Shown piece after piece: positions 1 through 8,909 of a stretch of DNA of 64,000 nucleotides (positions are counted from its first letter, which is position 1; each line of letters begins with the position of its first letter). A model generated the notes under the pieces. The model had not been told where the DNA came from and made no database searches. It saw nothing but the letters and a program-made list of their open reading frames with translations. Location: contig OW818689.1 of the NCBI GenBank assembly GCA_942493325.1, positions 744,001-808,000 on the forward strand, read 5' to 3'. Position numbers and translations under genes: made by a program. The stretch comes from JAAFHB01 sp942493325. Lineage in GTDB: Bacteria; Bacteroidota; Bacteroidia; Bacteroidales; Prolixibacteraceae.

Positions 1-26
1 TCGCCAGTGATTGTATCGTTTTCATC

Positions 27-185
27 TTACTCGATTATGGGTAAACCCTGATAATTAATTTTTACGTCTGGAATAATTTCTGTTTCGTCGATCACATAGT
101 TCCATTTATTAATGAAAACGATACGATTTTTACCTTTCACTTCCCGATACCGGTTTAGTACAGGGTTTATCGTAAAAGTAGGCAT
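27..185 (-). CDS. Short unidentified ORF downstream of the tRNA-Lys/intron
   Basis: This 52-codon reading frame starts with ATG at 185 and stops with TAA at 27-29. I do not recognise the protein; it begins MPTFTINPVLNRYREVKG. Its position just downstream of a tRNA gene, and a faint resemblance to the N-terminal arm-type DNA-binding region of Bacteroidota tyrosine recombinases, make an interrupted integrase one possibility. The reading frame stays open after the stop to the window edge, so it could equally be a truncated remnant. Evidence is weak. Confidence 0.2.
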   Translation of the reverse strand: MPTFTINPVLNRYREVKGKNRIVFINKWNYVIDETEIIPDVKINYQGLPIIE

Positions 186-412
186 TTCTTTGTCTTTAGG
201 TTGGTATTAATAAGCAAAAAAATCCATCTAAACTTTGAATTTCAGAAGGCTTTTCCTGATTTGTCGGTAAAGTGTCATTTACCTTTTATGACCTCCCGAA
301 TCGTCGGGATTCCGTGGAACTGAATGCCCTGCCAGCTGATTTACTGATAATTGGGTGATTTTGCGGTAATCGGATAGGAGAAACGGGATTAATTCCCGTT
401 TCGTCCTTCCAC

Positions 413-444
413 ACCACCGTACGTACCGTTCGGTATACGGCGGT
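413..444 (-). ncRNA. Group II intron domain V
   Basis: On the minus strand a 9-bp stem (ACCGCCGTA with TACGGTGGT), a two-base CG bulge on the 3' side, a further 4-bp stem and a GAAC loop form the typical catalytic domain V hairpin of group II introns. A second hairpin (domain VI) follows at about 407-375, before the 3' splice site. Confidence 0.8.
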
Positions 445-452
445 TCCTTAAT

Positions 453-1850
453 TTACGCATTGACTTTCCGAAAATATCCCGTAAAGAAGATGTAACCTGC
501 TTGTTGAAGACGTGCGTTAGTGATAGTCCTTGCTAAGATTGGGCTATTGGCAGTATGCCAGTAACCTTTTCTTGTATTCGCATATTCCCAGGCCTTGTAT
601 TTATTAATGCCAAGTTTAATGAGATTCCGCAAACGGGTTCTTATCCTTTTCCATTGTTTCCAGATAACCATCCGTAAGCGTCTGCGATACCATTCATCCA
701 CTTTTTGCAAAAGTGACTTCATGTTTGCCAATTTAAAATAGTTCACCCATCCAGTAATGTACTGTTTAAGTGCTTCCTTCCGCTTATCATCTCCCCACCC
801 ATTGCTCCGTGATGTGATCGCTTTTAAACGCTCCTTCATCTTAGCTAAGCTTTTGGGATGTAATCGCAATTGTCCAACCTTTTTATACATCGAAAAGGTG
901 TATCCCAAAAATTTAATCTTTGAGATATAGGCAACCACAGTCTTTTCCCTGTTCACTTTCAAGAAAAGTTTCTTCTCAATATACGGGATGATGTTCGTCA
1001 GTATCCGATCGGCACTTCGTTTGCTTTTGCAAAGAATGACCATATCATCAGCGTAACGAGCAAAGTGGTGTCCTCGCTTTTCAAGTTCCTTGTCCAATTC
1101 ATTTAGCATAATATTGCTCAACAACGGACTAAGTGGACCTCCTTGGGGAACCCCAACTTCTGTGTCTTCAAACTTGTTCCGTACTACAACACCAGCATTA
1201 AGGTACCTGTGGATAAGAGAAATGACCCGTCCATCTTGTACCGTCCTTGATAATACTTCAATCAATTTACTATGATTTACAGTATCAAAGAACTTTTCCA
1301 AATCCATATCGACAGCATATTTATATCCGTCAGTGATATGGTCTTTGCATTTGTTCAATGCCTGGTGAGCGTTGCGTTTAGGTCTGAACCCGTAACTGTT
1401 TGTTGAAAACTGTTTCTCGTAGATTGGAGATAAGATTTGTGTAATAGCCTGTTGGATAACACGATCGAAAACCGTGGGCACACCCAGCATTCTCATCTTC
1501 CCGTTATCCTTGGGTATTTCTACCCGCCGAACGGGATTTGGACGGTAAGTTCCGCCCAATATGGATTGTATAAGCTTGTCCTTGTTTGCAACAAGATAAT
1601 CCCTTAGGGATTCGACTTCCATCTTGTCAATACCTCCGCTTCCGTTATTACTCTTTACCTTTTTATAGGCTCGGTTCATATTGGTTGGAGATAGGATTTG
1701 CTCAAGCATTCCATAACTCGGTTGGTCTGCATTAGTGATGTTGTTTTCAGCTATCCGCATGTAGGTCTGCCCTTCTGCATATGCTTTGGGTTCCGCCCTA
1801 TCTTTTTGCAGGCAGGTATCTTTCGATTTTTTCTGCTCTCTTCCCTTCAT
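453..1850 (-). CDS. ltrA: Group II intron reverse transcriptase/maturase
   Basis: Intron-encoded protein that would help splice the host intron RNA and copy it into DNA at new sites. The reverse transcriptase core is complete: the GIDKM region near the N-terminus, then QGGPLSPLLSNIMLNELD, then the catalytic FARYADDMVIL box, followed by a basic maturase (X) domain with GWVNYF near residue 370. The C-terminus ends at KVNA with no visible HNH endonuclease domain. I start at the ATG at 1850; an in-frame GTG at 1874 would add eight residues. Domains V and VI lie directly downstream, as expected. The frame is intact with all key residues, so the element may still be active. Confidence 0.9.
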   Translation of the reverse strand: MKGREQKKSKDTCLQKDRAEPKAYAEGQTYMRIAENNITNADQPSYGMLEQILSPTNMNRAYKKVKSNNGSGGIDKMEVESLRDYLVANKDKLIQSILGGTYRPNPVRRVEIPKDNGKMRMLGVPTVFDRVIQQAITQILSPIYEKQFSTNSYGFRPKRNAHQALNKCKDHITDGYKYAVDMDLEKFFDTVNHSKLIEVLSRTVQDGRVISLIHRYLNAGVVVRNKFEDTEVGVPQGGPLSPLLSNIMLNELDKELEKRGHHFARYADDMVILCKSKRSADRILTNIIPYIEKKLFLKVNREKTVVAYISKIKFLGYTFSMYKKVGQLRLHPKSLAKMKERLKAITSRSNGWGDDKRKEALKQYITGWVNYFKLANMKSLLQKVDEWYRRRLRMVIWKQWKRIRTRLRNLIKLGINKYKAWEYANTRKGYWHTANSPILARTITNARLQQAGYIFFTGYFRKVNA

Positions 1851-2296
1851 TTGGTAACATTCATTTACTTTCACTTCTTAAGGTTCAGCCCTTCACTGTG
1901 TTTGTGAGTCCTCCATCTATCTATGATGGCTCGTTTCTTCAGCTACTATGGCCTCTGCTGACTTCTCACAGTAAATCTTTTTCAACCGTGCTTCATACTT
2001 CGTTTCCGCACGTCTGTGAGATCTCCCGCGGTAAGGCGAATAACCTTCATTCCATGTACCCGCATCATTTACACTCCGGTGTCCGTGTAGCTTTAGGACT
2101 TTGTTTTGTAATGCAAACTCATCCCACCGGATGTGCCTGATAACGTTTGTGTTCCTCGGGTCGGAATTTTGCCTCCAGCTTCCTTCAGATTCCACCTCAC
2201 GATGGACACCCTTGCTCTTGGCTAATGGTTGGCTATGCTACATACCCCCATAACGGACTTTCACCGTCAAATTATTCGCCATGCGCGGCACACATG

Positions 2297-2326
2297 AAAA
2301 AGGAGAAGCCGTTACGACCTCTCCTT
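2297..2326 (-). terminator. Rho-independent terminator of tRNA-Lys
   Basis: On the minus strand AAGGAGA (2326-2320) pairs with TCTCCTT (2306-2300), followed by a run of five T. It sits a few bases after the tRNA CCA end. The group II intron begins four bases beyond it. Confidence 0.7.
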
Positions 2327-2332
2327 ACTTTT

Positions 2333-2408
2333 TGGTGACCCAGCTGGGGCTCGGACCCAGGACCCCATCCTTAAAAGGGATGTGCTCTACCAACTGAGCT
2401 ACTGAGTC
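2333..2408 (-). tRNA. tRNA-Lys (TTT)
   Basis: A 76-nt cloverleaf on the minus strand. The acceptor stem GACTCAG pairs with CTGGGTC, the D arm is GCTCAGTTGGTAGAGC, and the anticodon arm CATCC-CTTTTAA-GGATG carries anticodon TTT. The T arm is CTGGG-TCCGAGC-CCCAG, then discriminator A and an encoded CCA. The T loop reads TCC where TTC is almost universal, so position 55 is C, not T. A TTG-N19-TACCTTTG promoter lies upstream and a terminator downstream. Confidence 0.93.
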
Positions 2409-2442
2409 ATCCTTTATGTACCTCTGTTTTTCAAAGGCGGTG

Positions 2443-2472
2443 CAAAGGTAATCCCATTTATTAAACGTGCAA
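2443..2472 (-). promoter_or_regulatory. Promoter of tRNA-Lys
   Basis: On the minus strand TTG (2472-2470) and TACCTTTG (2450-2443) are separated by 19 bases, matching the Bacteroidota -33/-7 consensus (TTTG / TANNTTTG). The predicted transcript starts about 30 bases before the tRNA. Confidence 0.65.
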
Positions 2473-2673
2473 GCGTTTCGAAAAAAATTATATCAATTAA
2501 TCGGATCACAGAAAATTCAATCAATATTTCATAAGAAGTAACAGCTTTACTGAGAATCTAATGTGCATACAATAAGACAAAACATTTCAAAATAGTATTT
2601 GTTTTTTATTCTCTGCCCTATTATTTTGTCAGAAAAAAAACGCGAATTATGGGTCAACTCTTTCAATATTCTG

Positions 2674-2681
2674 TAATTTTG
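2674..2681 (+). promoter_or_regulatory. Candidate -7 element of the pta operon
   Basis: TAATTTTG fits TANNTTTG and lies 46 bases before the pta start. No good -33 element is visible at the right distance, so this is tentative. Confidence 0.35.
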
Positions 2682-2727
2682 CGTACTTTTTGATTTACAA
2701 GTTCAAAAGTTTAAAAAAACACCGATA

Positions 2728-3720
2728 ATGGAATTGCTTGACCAAATAAAAGATAAATCACGCCAACTTCAAAAGCGAATAGTATTGGCTGAAGGCACTG
2801 AAATCAGGACCCTTAGAGCGGCTGAGATTGTACTTAAGGAAAAACTTGCACGAATTATCCTGCTTGGAAATCCTGATAAAATTGAGGAATTGACTCAAAA
2901 AGAGGGAATAGACATCTCGGGCGCTGAAATCATTGATCCGTTAACAAATAATAAAAGGCAACAATATGCCGAAATGATGGTTGAAATCCGGAAGAGCAAG
3001 GGATTAACCTTAAATGAGGCACTTATTTTACTGAATGACCCGCTTGTATTCGCCCCGATGATGATTAAATCAGGTGATGCCGATGGTGAAATTGCGGGAG
3101 CGATCAATTCTACAGGTGATGTTCTTCGCCCAGCATTGCAATTTGTGAAGACATTGCCCGGGGTTAGTGTGGTTTCAGGGGTGTTTTTTATGCTGTTCAA
3201 GGATAAAACAGTTGGCGACAACGGGATTCTCGTTTTTGCAGATTGTGCTGTAATGCCCGATCCTGATGAACGGCAGTTAGCTGAAATTGCAGTAACAACA
3301 GCCAAAACAGCCCGATCGATAGCCAATATGGAACCACGTGTTGCAATGCTCTCTTTTTCAACAAAAGGAAGTGCAAAACATCTGCTGGTGGACAAAATTG
3401 CCAATGCTACGCGTTTGGCACAGGAGATGGCTCCCGATTTGCTGATCGACGGTGAAATGCAGCTCGATGCCGCTTTGGTTGAAGAAGTAGGCCGTTTAAA
3501 ATCCCCCGGAAGCAAAGTTGCCGGCAAGGCCAATATTCTCGTATTCCCGGGTCTGGAAGCAGCAAATATCGGTTATAAACTGGTGCAACGATTGGCAGGC
3601 GCTGAAGCCATCGGCCCCATTCTTCAGGGAATGGCTGCCCCTATTAATGATCTTTCAAGAGGTTGTTCAGTGAGCGATATTGTAAATATGGTTGCTATAA
3701 CTGCAAACCAGGCAGGATAA
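2728..3720 (+). CDS. pta: Phosphate acetyltransferase
   Basis: Converts acetyl-CoA and phosphate to acetyl phosphate and CoA in the cytoplasm, the first step of substrate-level ATP formation from acetyl-CoA. At 330 residues it is the short single-domain Pta type. Typical segments are visible: MLSFSTKGSA (about 212-221), DGEMQLDAA, and the strongly conserved C-terminal stretch with ANIGYKLVQRLAGAEAIGP and LSRGCSV. The related phosphate butyryltransferase is less likely given this C-terminus. It is the first gene of a three-gene unit ending in acetate kinase, which supports the assignment. A possible TAATTTTG promoter element precedes it. Confidence 0.93.
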   Translation: MELLDQIKDKSRQLQKRIVLAEGTEIRTLRAAEIVLKEKLARIILLGNPDKIEELTQKEGIDISGAEIIDPLTNNKRQQYAEMMVEIRKSKGLTLNEALILLNDPLVFAPMMIKSGDADGEIAGAINSTGDVLRPALQFVKTLPGVSVVSGVFFMLFKDKTVGDNGILVFADCAVMPDPDERQLAEIAVTTAKTARSIANMEPRVAMLSFSTKGSAKHLLVDKIANATRLAQEMAPDLLIDGEMQLDAALVEEVGRLKSPGSKVAGKANILVFPGLEAANIGYKLVQRLAGAEAIGPILQGMAAPINDLSRGCSVSDIVNMVAITANQAG

Positions 3721-3900
3721 GGAAGGACTGAGAGAAAGTGAGAGCGTGAGAATTGGCGAATGGTCGATCTGCACTTTAAATAACTGCCAGGTGCAAGTAA
3801 CCAACTGCCAAAGAGCTAATGATTACGCAAATATTTTTTAAAACCAATAATTGATTTTAAAAGGAACGATATAAGTACAAAAACATAAGAATTTCGGATA

Positions 3901-4878
3901 ATGGAAAACATGATTATTGAACCTATAGAGGATTTTGGTTTAAGTAAAAAACAGCAGCAAAGAACGCTTTTCTCAAAAATCGGAATTGTTGGTTGCGGAA
4001 AAGACGGACAAAATATTGCCCGGATAGCCAGTGCAAACGGCATAGAGGTGGTTTTTATTGAACTCTCCGACGAGAGGATTCAAAATGCGTTTAACAGACT
4101 TGATATTGTCCTGGAACGACGTATCGAGAATTGGGGAATGACCCAAAGTGAGAAGAAGCTGATCATGTCGAGAATAAAAGGCAGCCTTGATTACAAAGAC
4201 CTGAAAGACTGCGATTTTGTCATAGAAGCGATCAGGGCTGAATCGAGTGAGCGGAAAATTATTGAGCGAAAGGAAGTTTTCAAGAAGATAGAAGAGGTTG
4301 TTGCACCGGAATGCATCATTGCCACCAATTCAACCACAATCATCATTACTGAACTCTCATCTGAACTTAAATATCGCGATCGCTGCGTTAGTCTCCATTT
4401 CTTTGTTCAATCACCCGAAGCCAGGATATGTGAAGTCGTCAAGGGACTTTATACATCAGATGAAGTTTATAATAAAGTGCTGAAATTTGTAAAAATGGTC
4501 AACAGACAGGCAATACCGGTAGAGGAATCGGCCGGTTTAATCTCCATCCGACTTTATACCGCACTTTTAAACGAAGCCTGTGAAGTACTTCTCGAAGGAG
4601 TTGGAAAGATGGTTGATATTGATTCTGTCTGGAAGGTTGGATTCGGGATGCGCTTTGGCCCCTTTGAATTGGCTGATATTTTGGGTATTGATAAAATTAA
4701 CCGATGGATGGAAAACCTTTATTCCGAATTTGGTGATCCAAGGTACATGGCCTCTCCTGTAATTAAAAAACTTGTCCGCGCTAAAAGATTTGGAGTGCAA
4801 TCCTGTTGTGGATTTTATAAATATGACGAAAATGGTAAGATTATTGGAAATGGTCCCTTGTCAACGGAGAAAATATAA
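3901..4878 (+). CDS. 3-hydroxyacyl-CoA dehydrogenase family protein
   Basis: A 325-residue protein with the two-domain layout of 3-hydroxybutyryl/3-hydroxyacyl-CoA dehydrogenases. The N-terminal Rossmann fold carries IGIVGCGKDGQ (GxGxxG) near residue 24, then FVIEAI and ATNSTT. The helical C-terminal domain has GFGMRFGPFELADILGID. These enzymes oxidise or reduce 3-hydroxyacyl-CoA with NAD(P). The catalytic His is retained in LHFFVQSP, but the family normally reads HFFNPVP, so the following Asn/Pro segment is altered. Its place between pta and ackA suggests a role in acyl-CoA fermentation or redox balance. The substrate cannot be told from sequence. Confidence 0.75.
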   Translation: MENMIIEPIEDFGLSKKQQQRTLFSKIGIVGCGKDGQNIARIASANGIEVVFIELSDERIQNAFNRLDIVLERRIENWGMTQSEKKLIMSRIKGSLDYKDLKDCDFVIEAIRAESSERKIIERKEVFKKIEEVVAPECIIATNSTTIIITELSSELKYRDRCVSLHFFVQSPEARICEVVKGLYTSDEVYNKVLKFVKMVNRQAIPVEESAGLISIRLYTALLNEACEVLLEGVGKMVDIDSVWKVGFGMRFGPFELADILGIDKINRWMENLYSEFGDPRYMASPVIKKLVRAKRFGVQSCCGFYKYDENGKIIGNGPLSTEKI

Positions 4879-4940
4879 AAGATGCAAAGAATAATAAACA
4901 TGCCGAAATTCCAAAATTTAAACCACAAATAATACGATTA

Positions 4941-6143
4941 ATGAAAATATTAGTAATCAACTGTGGAAGCTCATCCATAAAATACCAGTTTTATTCCCTG
5001 GGTGAAAACCGTATCCTTGCCAAAGGTATTGTCGAAAAAATTGGAATGAAAGGGTCATTTCTGAAACACGAAAAAGAATCGGGTCAAAAAGTACTGTTTG
5101 AAGGAGAGATCCTCGATCATAAGATTGGAATTGAATATATCCTGGGTATATTATCAAGTGTAAAACATGGTTGTATTGAAACACTCAATGAAATTAATGC
5201 TGTCGGTCACCGCGTAGTTCATGGAGGAGAAGAATTTAGTAAAAGTGTTCTCATTACCGAGGAAGTTATTCTGACTCTTGAGAAATTCAGTGATCTTGCG
5301 CCGCTTCACAACCCGCCAAACCTGAAGGGAATCTTTGCTGTAAAATCTATACTTCCCGAAATTCCGCAGGTTGCCGTTTTCGACACCGCGTTTCACCATA
5401 CAATGCCACCTCACGCTTTTATGTACGCCATTCCCCATGCGCTTTACAAAAAATACGCAATACGCCGGTATGGCTTCCATGGCACCAGCCACAGGTATGT
5501 ATCAAACCGGGCGTGTGAGATTTTGGGTATTGATCCCGTAACAGTTAAGGTTATTACCTGCCACCTGGGTAATGGTGCATCAGCGTGTGCAATTAAGTAC
5601 GGCGAATCGATTGACACGTCTATGGGATTTACCCCCGTCGAGGGATTGATCATGGGAACACGTTCAGGAGATATTGATATGGGTGCGGTCACCTATATTA
5701 TGGATAAAGAAAAAATAGGCACCAAGTCGGCCTCTGTACTTTTTAATAAACACAGTGGTTTATTGGGAATTACGGGAATTTCGTCCGATTCGCGCGAAAT
5801 TCGTGATGCAGCGGAAAAAGGCGATGAACGTTGTCTTTTGGCCATTAAGATGTTCGACTACCGGATTAAAAAATATATCGGAGCTTACGCCGCAGCAATG
5901 GGTGGAGTGGATATACTGATATTCACAGGAGGCATCGGTGAGAATTCAAGCACTACCCGTGCATCAGTATGTGAAGACATGGAATTCTTAGGTATTGATA
6001 TTGATCAGCAAATTAATAAAGAATTAAGGGGCGAAGAACGGATTATCAGTAAGGAAGGCTCGAAAGTTAGGGTAATGGTTGTGCCGACCAATGAAGAGCT
6101 GATGATAGCTATTGACACTCAAAGTATTGTATACAATATTTAA
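4941..6143 (+). CDS. ackA: Acetate kinase
   Basis: Transfers phosphate from acetyl phosphate to ADP, giving acetate and ATP. The 400-residue length is normal. ASKHA-fold landmarks are present: VINCGSSSIKY at the N-terminus, GHRVVHGG near 90, FDTAFH near 150, RYGFHGTSH, the phosphate-binding HLGNGAS, MGTRSGDIDMG, GGIGENS and the terminal TNEEL. It completes the pathway begun by pta 1.2 kb upstream and is followed 17 bases later by a strong hairpin terminator. Butyrate kinase is a related alternative but lacks this motif set. Confidence 0.95.
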   Translation: MKILVINCGSSSIKYQFYSLGENRILAKGIVEKIGMKGSFLKHEKESGQKVLFEGEILDHKIGIEYILGILSSVKHGCIETLNEINAVGHRVVHGGEEFSKSVLITEEVILTLEKFSDLAPLHNPPNLKGIFAVKSILPEIPQVAVFDTAFHHTMPPHAFMYAIPHALYKKYAIRRYGFHGTSHRYVSNRACEILGIDPVTVKVITCHLGNGASACAIKYGESIDTSMGFTPVEGLIMGTRSGDIDMGAVTYIMDKEKIGTKSASVLFNKHSGLLGITGISSDSREIRDAAEKGDERCLLAIKMFDYRIKKYIGAYAAAMGGVDILIFTGGIGENSSTTRASVCEDMEFLGIDIDQQINKELRGEERIISKEGSKVRVMVVPTNEELMIAIDTQSIVYNI

Positions 6144-6160
6144 ATCATTTTCCCCAACAT

Positions 6161-6211
6161 ACTACTTTTTTATAATTATGAAAAACTCATAATTATAAAA
6201 AAGTAGTTTTT
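6161..6211. terminator. Bidirectional hairpin terminator after ackA
   Basis: A perfect 21-bp inverted repeat (6161-6181 with 6187-6207) encloses a 5-nt loop and is flanked by A- and T-rich runs, so it can act on both strands. It closes the pta-ackA operon. Confidence 0.85.
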
Positions 6212-6284
6212 ACATTTTGATGACCAACCCATCATAACCCGGCTCAACATTCGCAGGCAATTCCCTGACCAGATTGCGATGTTT
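6210..6284 (-). pseudogene. Remnant of a metallo-hydrolase gene 3' end
   Basis: On the minus strand these bases read KHRNLVRELPANVEPGYDG and then LVIKM-stop. The last residues of the intact metallo-hydrolase at 8910-9671 read KHRDLARELPGNVEPGYDG then LVLEI-stop. Roughly 65 bases align with few mismatches and similarity stops abruptly upstream of the Lys-His-Arg. This is a diverged partial copy, placed on the other side of the MBOAT/SGNH pair in the same orientation. Confidence 0.8.
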
Positions 6285-6478
6285 CAATCCTTTCAGAAAA
6301 AAAGCTACTTCCAGAATATTGATTTTCAATGATAAAAGAGATCCGCTTCGATTTTCGTATCCAGGTATCTATAGTTTTTGAAACCATTTAAAATGTTTAT
6401 CGTTAATATGACAGTATGCAATCTGATATTTACTTAAAACCAAATCCGGATTCTTTAATCATTTAGCTAACCAAACCT

Positions 6479-7912
6479 ATGCTTTTTAACTCTATTCATT
6501 TCTTTTTATTTTTTATCATCGTAACTCCCCTCTATTTTTTGCTGCCTCAACGGTTCAGATGGATGCTTCTATTAAGTGCAAGTTGCTATTTTTATATGGC
6601 ATTTATCCCTGTTTACATTCTGATATTGGGATTTACAATTATTATTGACTACTTCGCCGGTATACTGCTTGAAAACACCAAAGGAAGAAAACGGAAATAT
6701 TGGTTGATTGCAAGTCTTTTTGCTAATATAGGTGTTTTGGCGATTTTCAAATATTACAATTTTTTAAATAACAATATCTCCGATCTGCTAAACACGCTGG
6801 GTTATCAGAACTCGATTCCCAATTTAAGTATCATACTCCCAATCGGACTCTCCTTTCATACCTTCCAGGCGATGAGTTACACAATAGAGGTTTACCGTGA
6901 ACGTCAAAAAGCAGAACGACACTTTGGGATTTATGCATTGTATGTAATGTTTTACCCTCAATTGGTAGCCGGTCCAATTGAGCGGCCTCAAAACCTCTTG
7001 CATCAGTTTTACGAAAAACACAAATTTGAATACAATAGAATTGTGGATGGACTTAAAATGATGTTATGGGGTTTGTTTATGAAGCTTGTAATTGCAGATA
7101 GATTAGCAATGTATGTCAACGCTGTGTACAATAATTCAGCCAATCATAGCGGAATGTCACTCATGCTGGCAACCGCTTTTTTTGCTATTCAGATCTACTG
7201 TGATTTTGCAGGCTATTCCAACATTGCGATCGGCGCAGCCAAAGTGATGGGATTTAATCTGATGACTAACTTTAACCGCCCCTATTTAGCCCAATCGATT
7301 TCGGAATACTGGCAACGCTGGCACATTTCACTTTCGACATGGTTTAAGGATTATCTCTATATTTCGTTGGGTGGAAACAGGGTTATACCAGTCAGGATGT
7401 ATTTCAACCTTTTTATTGTCTTTGTGATTAGCGGCCTGTGGCATGGAGCAAACTGGACATATCTTTTATGGGGTGCTATTCATGGCTTTTACATGATGTT
7501 TGCCAAATTTACCGCAAAGTGGCGTAAAAGTTTGAGTACGCTGATTGGTTTAGATCGCATTCCTAAATTCAACCAATTCATTCAGATATCGACCACCTTT
7601 GCATTGGTTTGTTTTGCATTCATATTTTTCAGAGCCGACAGCATCCATGAGGCGATGCAGATTATTCAGAAAATCATGTCTATGAGTAGTCCGTTATTCC
7701 TGGATTGGTCTTCGTCGGTTGTGGCTTATTCTCTTTTTGGAATATTCCTATTATTTGGGATTGAAATAAAAAAAGAATATTACAAGGACTCATTCCTGTT
7801 ATTGAATAATCAGCATGCCATCATCAGGTACAGTACTTATACGTTTTTATTCCTGAGTATCTTACTACTTGGTGTTTTTGACGGTGCACAATTTATTTAC
7901 TTCCAATTTTAA
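6479..7912 (+). CDS. MBOAT family O-acyltransferase (AlgI/DltB-like)
   Basis: A 477-residue polytopic inner-membrane protein of the membrane-bound O-acyltransferase family. Such proteins move acyl groups, usually acetyl, across the membrane for O-acetylation of exopolysaccharide or cell-wall polymer. Diagnostic segments are FYPQLVAGPIERP (about 160), SEYWQRWHISLSTWFKDYLYISLGG split around residue 280-300, and SGLWHGANWTYLLWG (about 320), which holds the catalytic His. The next gene, an SGNH-like protein four bases away, is the usual partner that transfers the acetyl group outside. Target polymer is unknown; no polysaccharide synthase lies nearby. Confidence 0.9.
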   Translation: MLFNSIHFFLFFIIVTPLYFLLPQRFRWMLLLSASCYFYMAFIPVYILILGFTIIIDYFAGILLENTKGRKRKYWLIASLFANIGVLAIFKYYNFLNNNISDLLNTLGYQNSIPNLSIILPIGLSFHTFQAMSYTIEVYRERQKAERHFGIYALYVMFYPQLVAGPIERPQNLLHQFYEKHKFEYNRIVDGLKMMLWGLFMKLVIADRLAMYVNAVYNNSANHSGMSLMLATAFFAIQIYCDFAGYSNIAIGAAKVMGFNLMTNFNRPYLAQSISEYWQRWHISLSTWFKDYLYISLGGNRVIPVRMYFNLFIVFVISGLWHGANWTYLLWGAIHGFYMMFAKFTAKWRKSLSTLIGLDRIPKFNQFIQISTTFALVCFAFIFFRADSIHEAMQIIQKIMSMSSPLFLDWSSSVVAYSLFGIFLLFGIEIKKEYYKDSFLLLNNQHAIIRYSTYTFLFLSILLLGVFDGAQFIYFQF

Positions 7913-7916
7913 TAAA

Positions 7917-8849
7917 ATGATAAGCAATCAGTACACCAAATTTTTCAAAAAAATCGTTATCGTTTTAATTGTTCTAATTATTGCCGATCAGGTGACAGGG
8001 TACCTTATACGTCGGTTATATTATAACATGGTTGCCGGCGAAAACTATCGTACAACTTTTTCTGTCGACAGTACAAGAGCCGAGATTTTAGTATTTGGAT
8101 CGTCACGTGCCAGTCATCATTATGTACCAGAGTTTTTCGAGAATAAGTTCAGCATGAACTTTTATAATACAGGACGGGATGGGAATTATATTCTGTCGAA
8201 TTACGCTAATTTTAAAGCGGTAATGAAGAGGTATTCTCCCAAAATAATCATCTTTGATTTGAATCCAAATGATCTGGTCTACCGTTTGAGTGATTATGAA
8301 AGACTTTCAGCCTACTTACCCTATTATACAAACCATCAGGAAATCAGAGAGATAATTGAACTCAGAAGTCCATTTGAAAAATACAAATTACTGTCAGCCA
8401 CTTACCCTTATAACTCTCAAATACTCAGAATTTTATTTAGAAATTTATCAAAGACAAGAGAAGACGACAACAAAGGATATATGCCCTTATATATCAAGAT
8501 GAAAATTTCTAATGCAAAAAAATACTTACAGGAATCTGCCGGCACCGTTGATTTAAATAAGATAAATGCCCTGAAAGATATTTCTGAAACCTGTATAAAA
8601 AATAATATAACGCTTTTTATCGTGTGTTCCCCAATTTTCAGCGATTCAAAAATTCGATTTACATCCACAATAATCGAGGATATTACCAGGCATAAACTAT
8701 GTACATATTTTGATTATTCAAGTGATTCTACCTTTGTAAATCATCCGGAATATTTCATGGATAATGTTCATCTTAATGATGATGGAGCGAAAATATTTTC
8801 AAATATCATTAGCTCAAAAATGAGTGATTATATGAAAAGTTCTCTGTAA
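7917..8849 (+). CDS. SGNH-like membrane-anchored protein, partner of MBOAT
   Basis: A 310-residue protein starting at the ATG four bases after the MBOAT stop; an upstream in-frame extension to 7869 would overlap MBOAT. One N-terminal membrane segment (IVIVLIVLIIADQVTGYLI) is followed by an extracytoplasmic domain. LVFGSSRASHHY resembles the first block of SGNH/GDSL esterases (Ser nucleophile in GSSR) and DNVHLNDDGAKIF matches the last block with the Asp-x-x-His pair. AlgJ/AlgX/DltD-type proteins paired with MBOAT enzymes share this plan. Probable role: final acetyl transfer to an extracellular glycan. Same cassette as MBOAT, bounded by duplicated metallo-hydrolase ends. Confidence 0.7.
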   Translation: MISNQYTKFFKKIVIVLIVLIIADQVTGYLIRRLYYNMVAGENYRTTFSVDSTRAEILVFGSSRASHHYVPEFFENKFSMNFYNTGRDGNYILSNYANFKAVMKRYSPKIIIFDLNPNDLVYRLSDYERLSAYLPYYTNHQEIREIIELRSPFEKYKLLSATYPYNSQILRILFRNLSKTREDDNKGYMPLYIKMKISNAKKYLQESAGTVDLNKINALKDISETCIKNNITLFIVCSPIFSDSKIRFTSTIIEDITRHKLCTYFDYSSDSTFVNHPEYFMDNVHLNDDGAKIFSNIISSKMSDYMKSSL

Positions 8850-8909
8850 ACCTTTATGTAATCCTTTGAAAATGGTAAACTCAAAATTAGATATTGCAAT
8901 AGTGCAGTT

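Larger units (their letters stand above)
369..2293 (-). mobile_element. Group II intron (complete, with encoded reverse transcriptase)
   Basis: On the minus strand the element opens at 2293 with GTGTGCC, matching the group II 5' consensus GUGYG. It continues through an RNA-structured region of about 420 nt, encodes a reverse transcriptase/maturase, and ends with a domain V hairpin (413-444), a domain VI hairpin (about 375-407) and a terminal CCGAT at 373-369. Total length is about 1.9 kb, normal for an ORF-bearing bacterial intron. It lies directly after the terminator hairpin of tRNA-Lys, a target type best known for class C introns. I did not assign a class. Ends are inferred from consensus and could shift by a few bases. 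Confidence 0.85.

Noticed and set aside
1917..2195. 92-codon open frame on the minus strand
   Set aside because: It lies in the structured 5' RNA region of the group II intron and has no protein-like features.
2895..3533. 212-codon open frame antisense to pta
   Set aside because: Shadow of the pta codons on the opposite strand.
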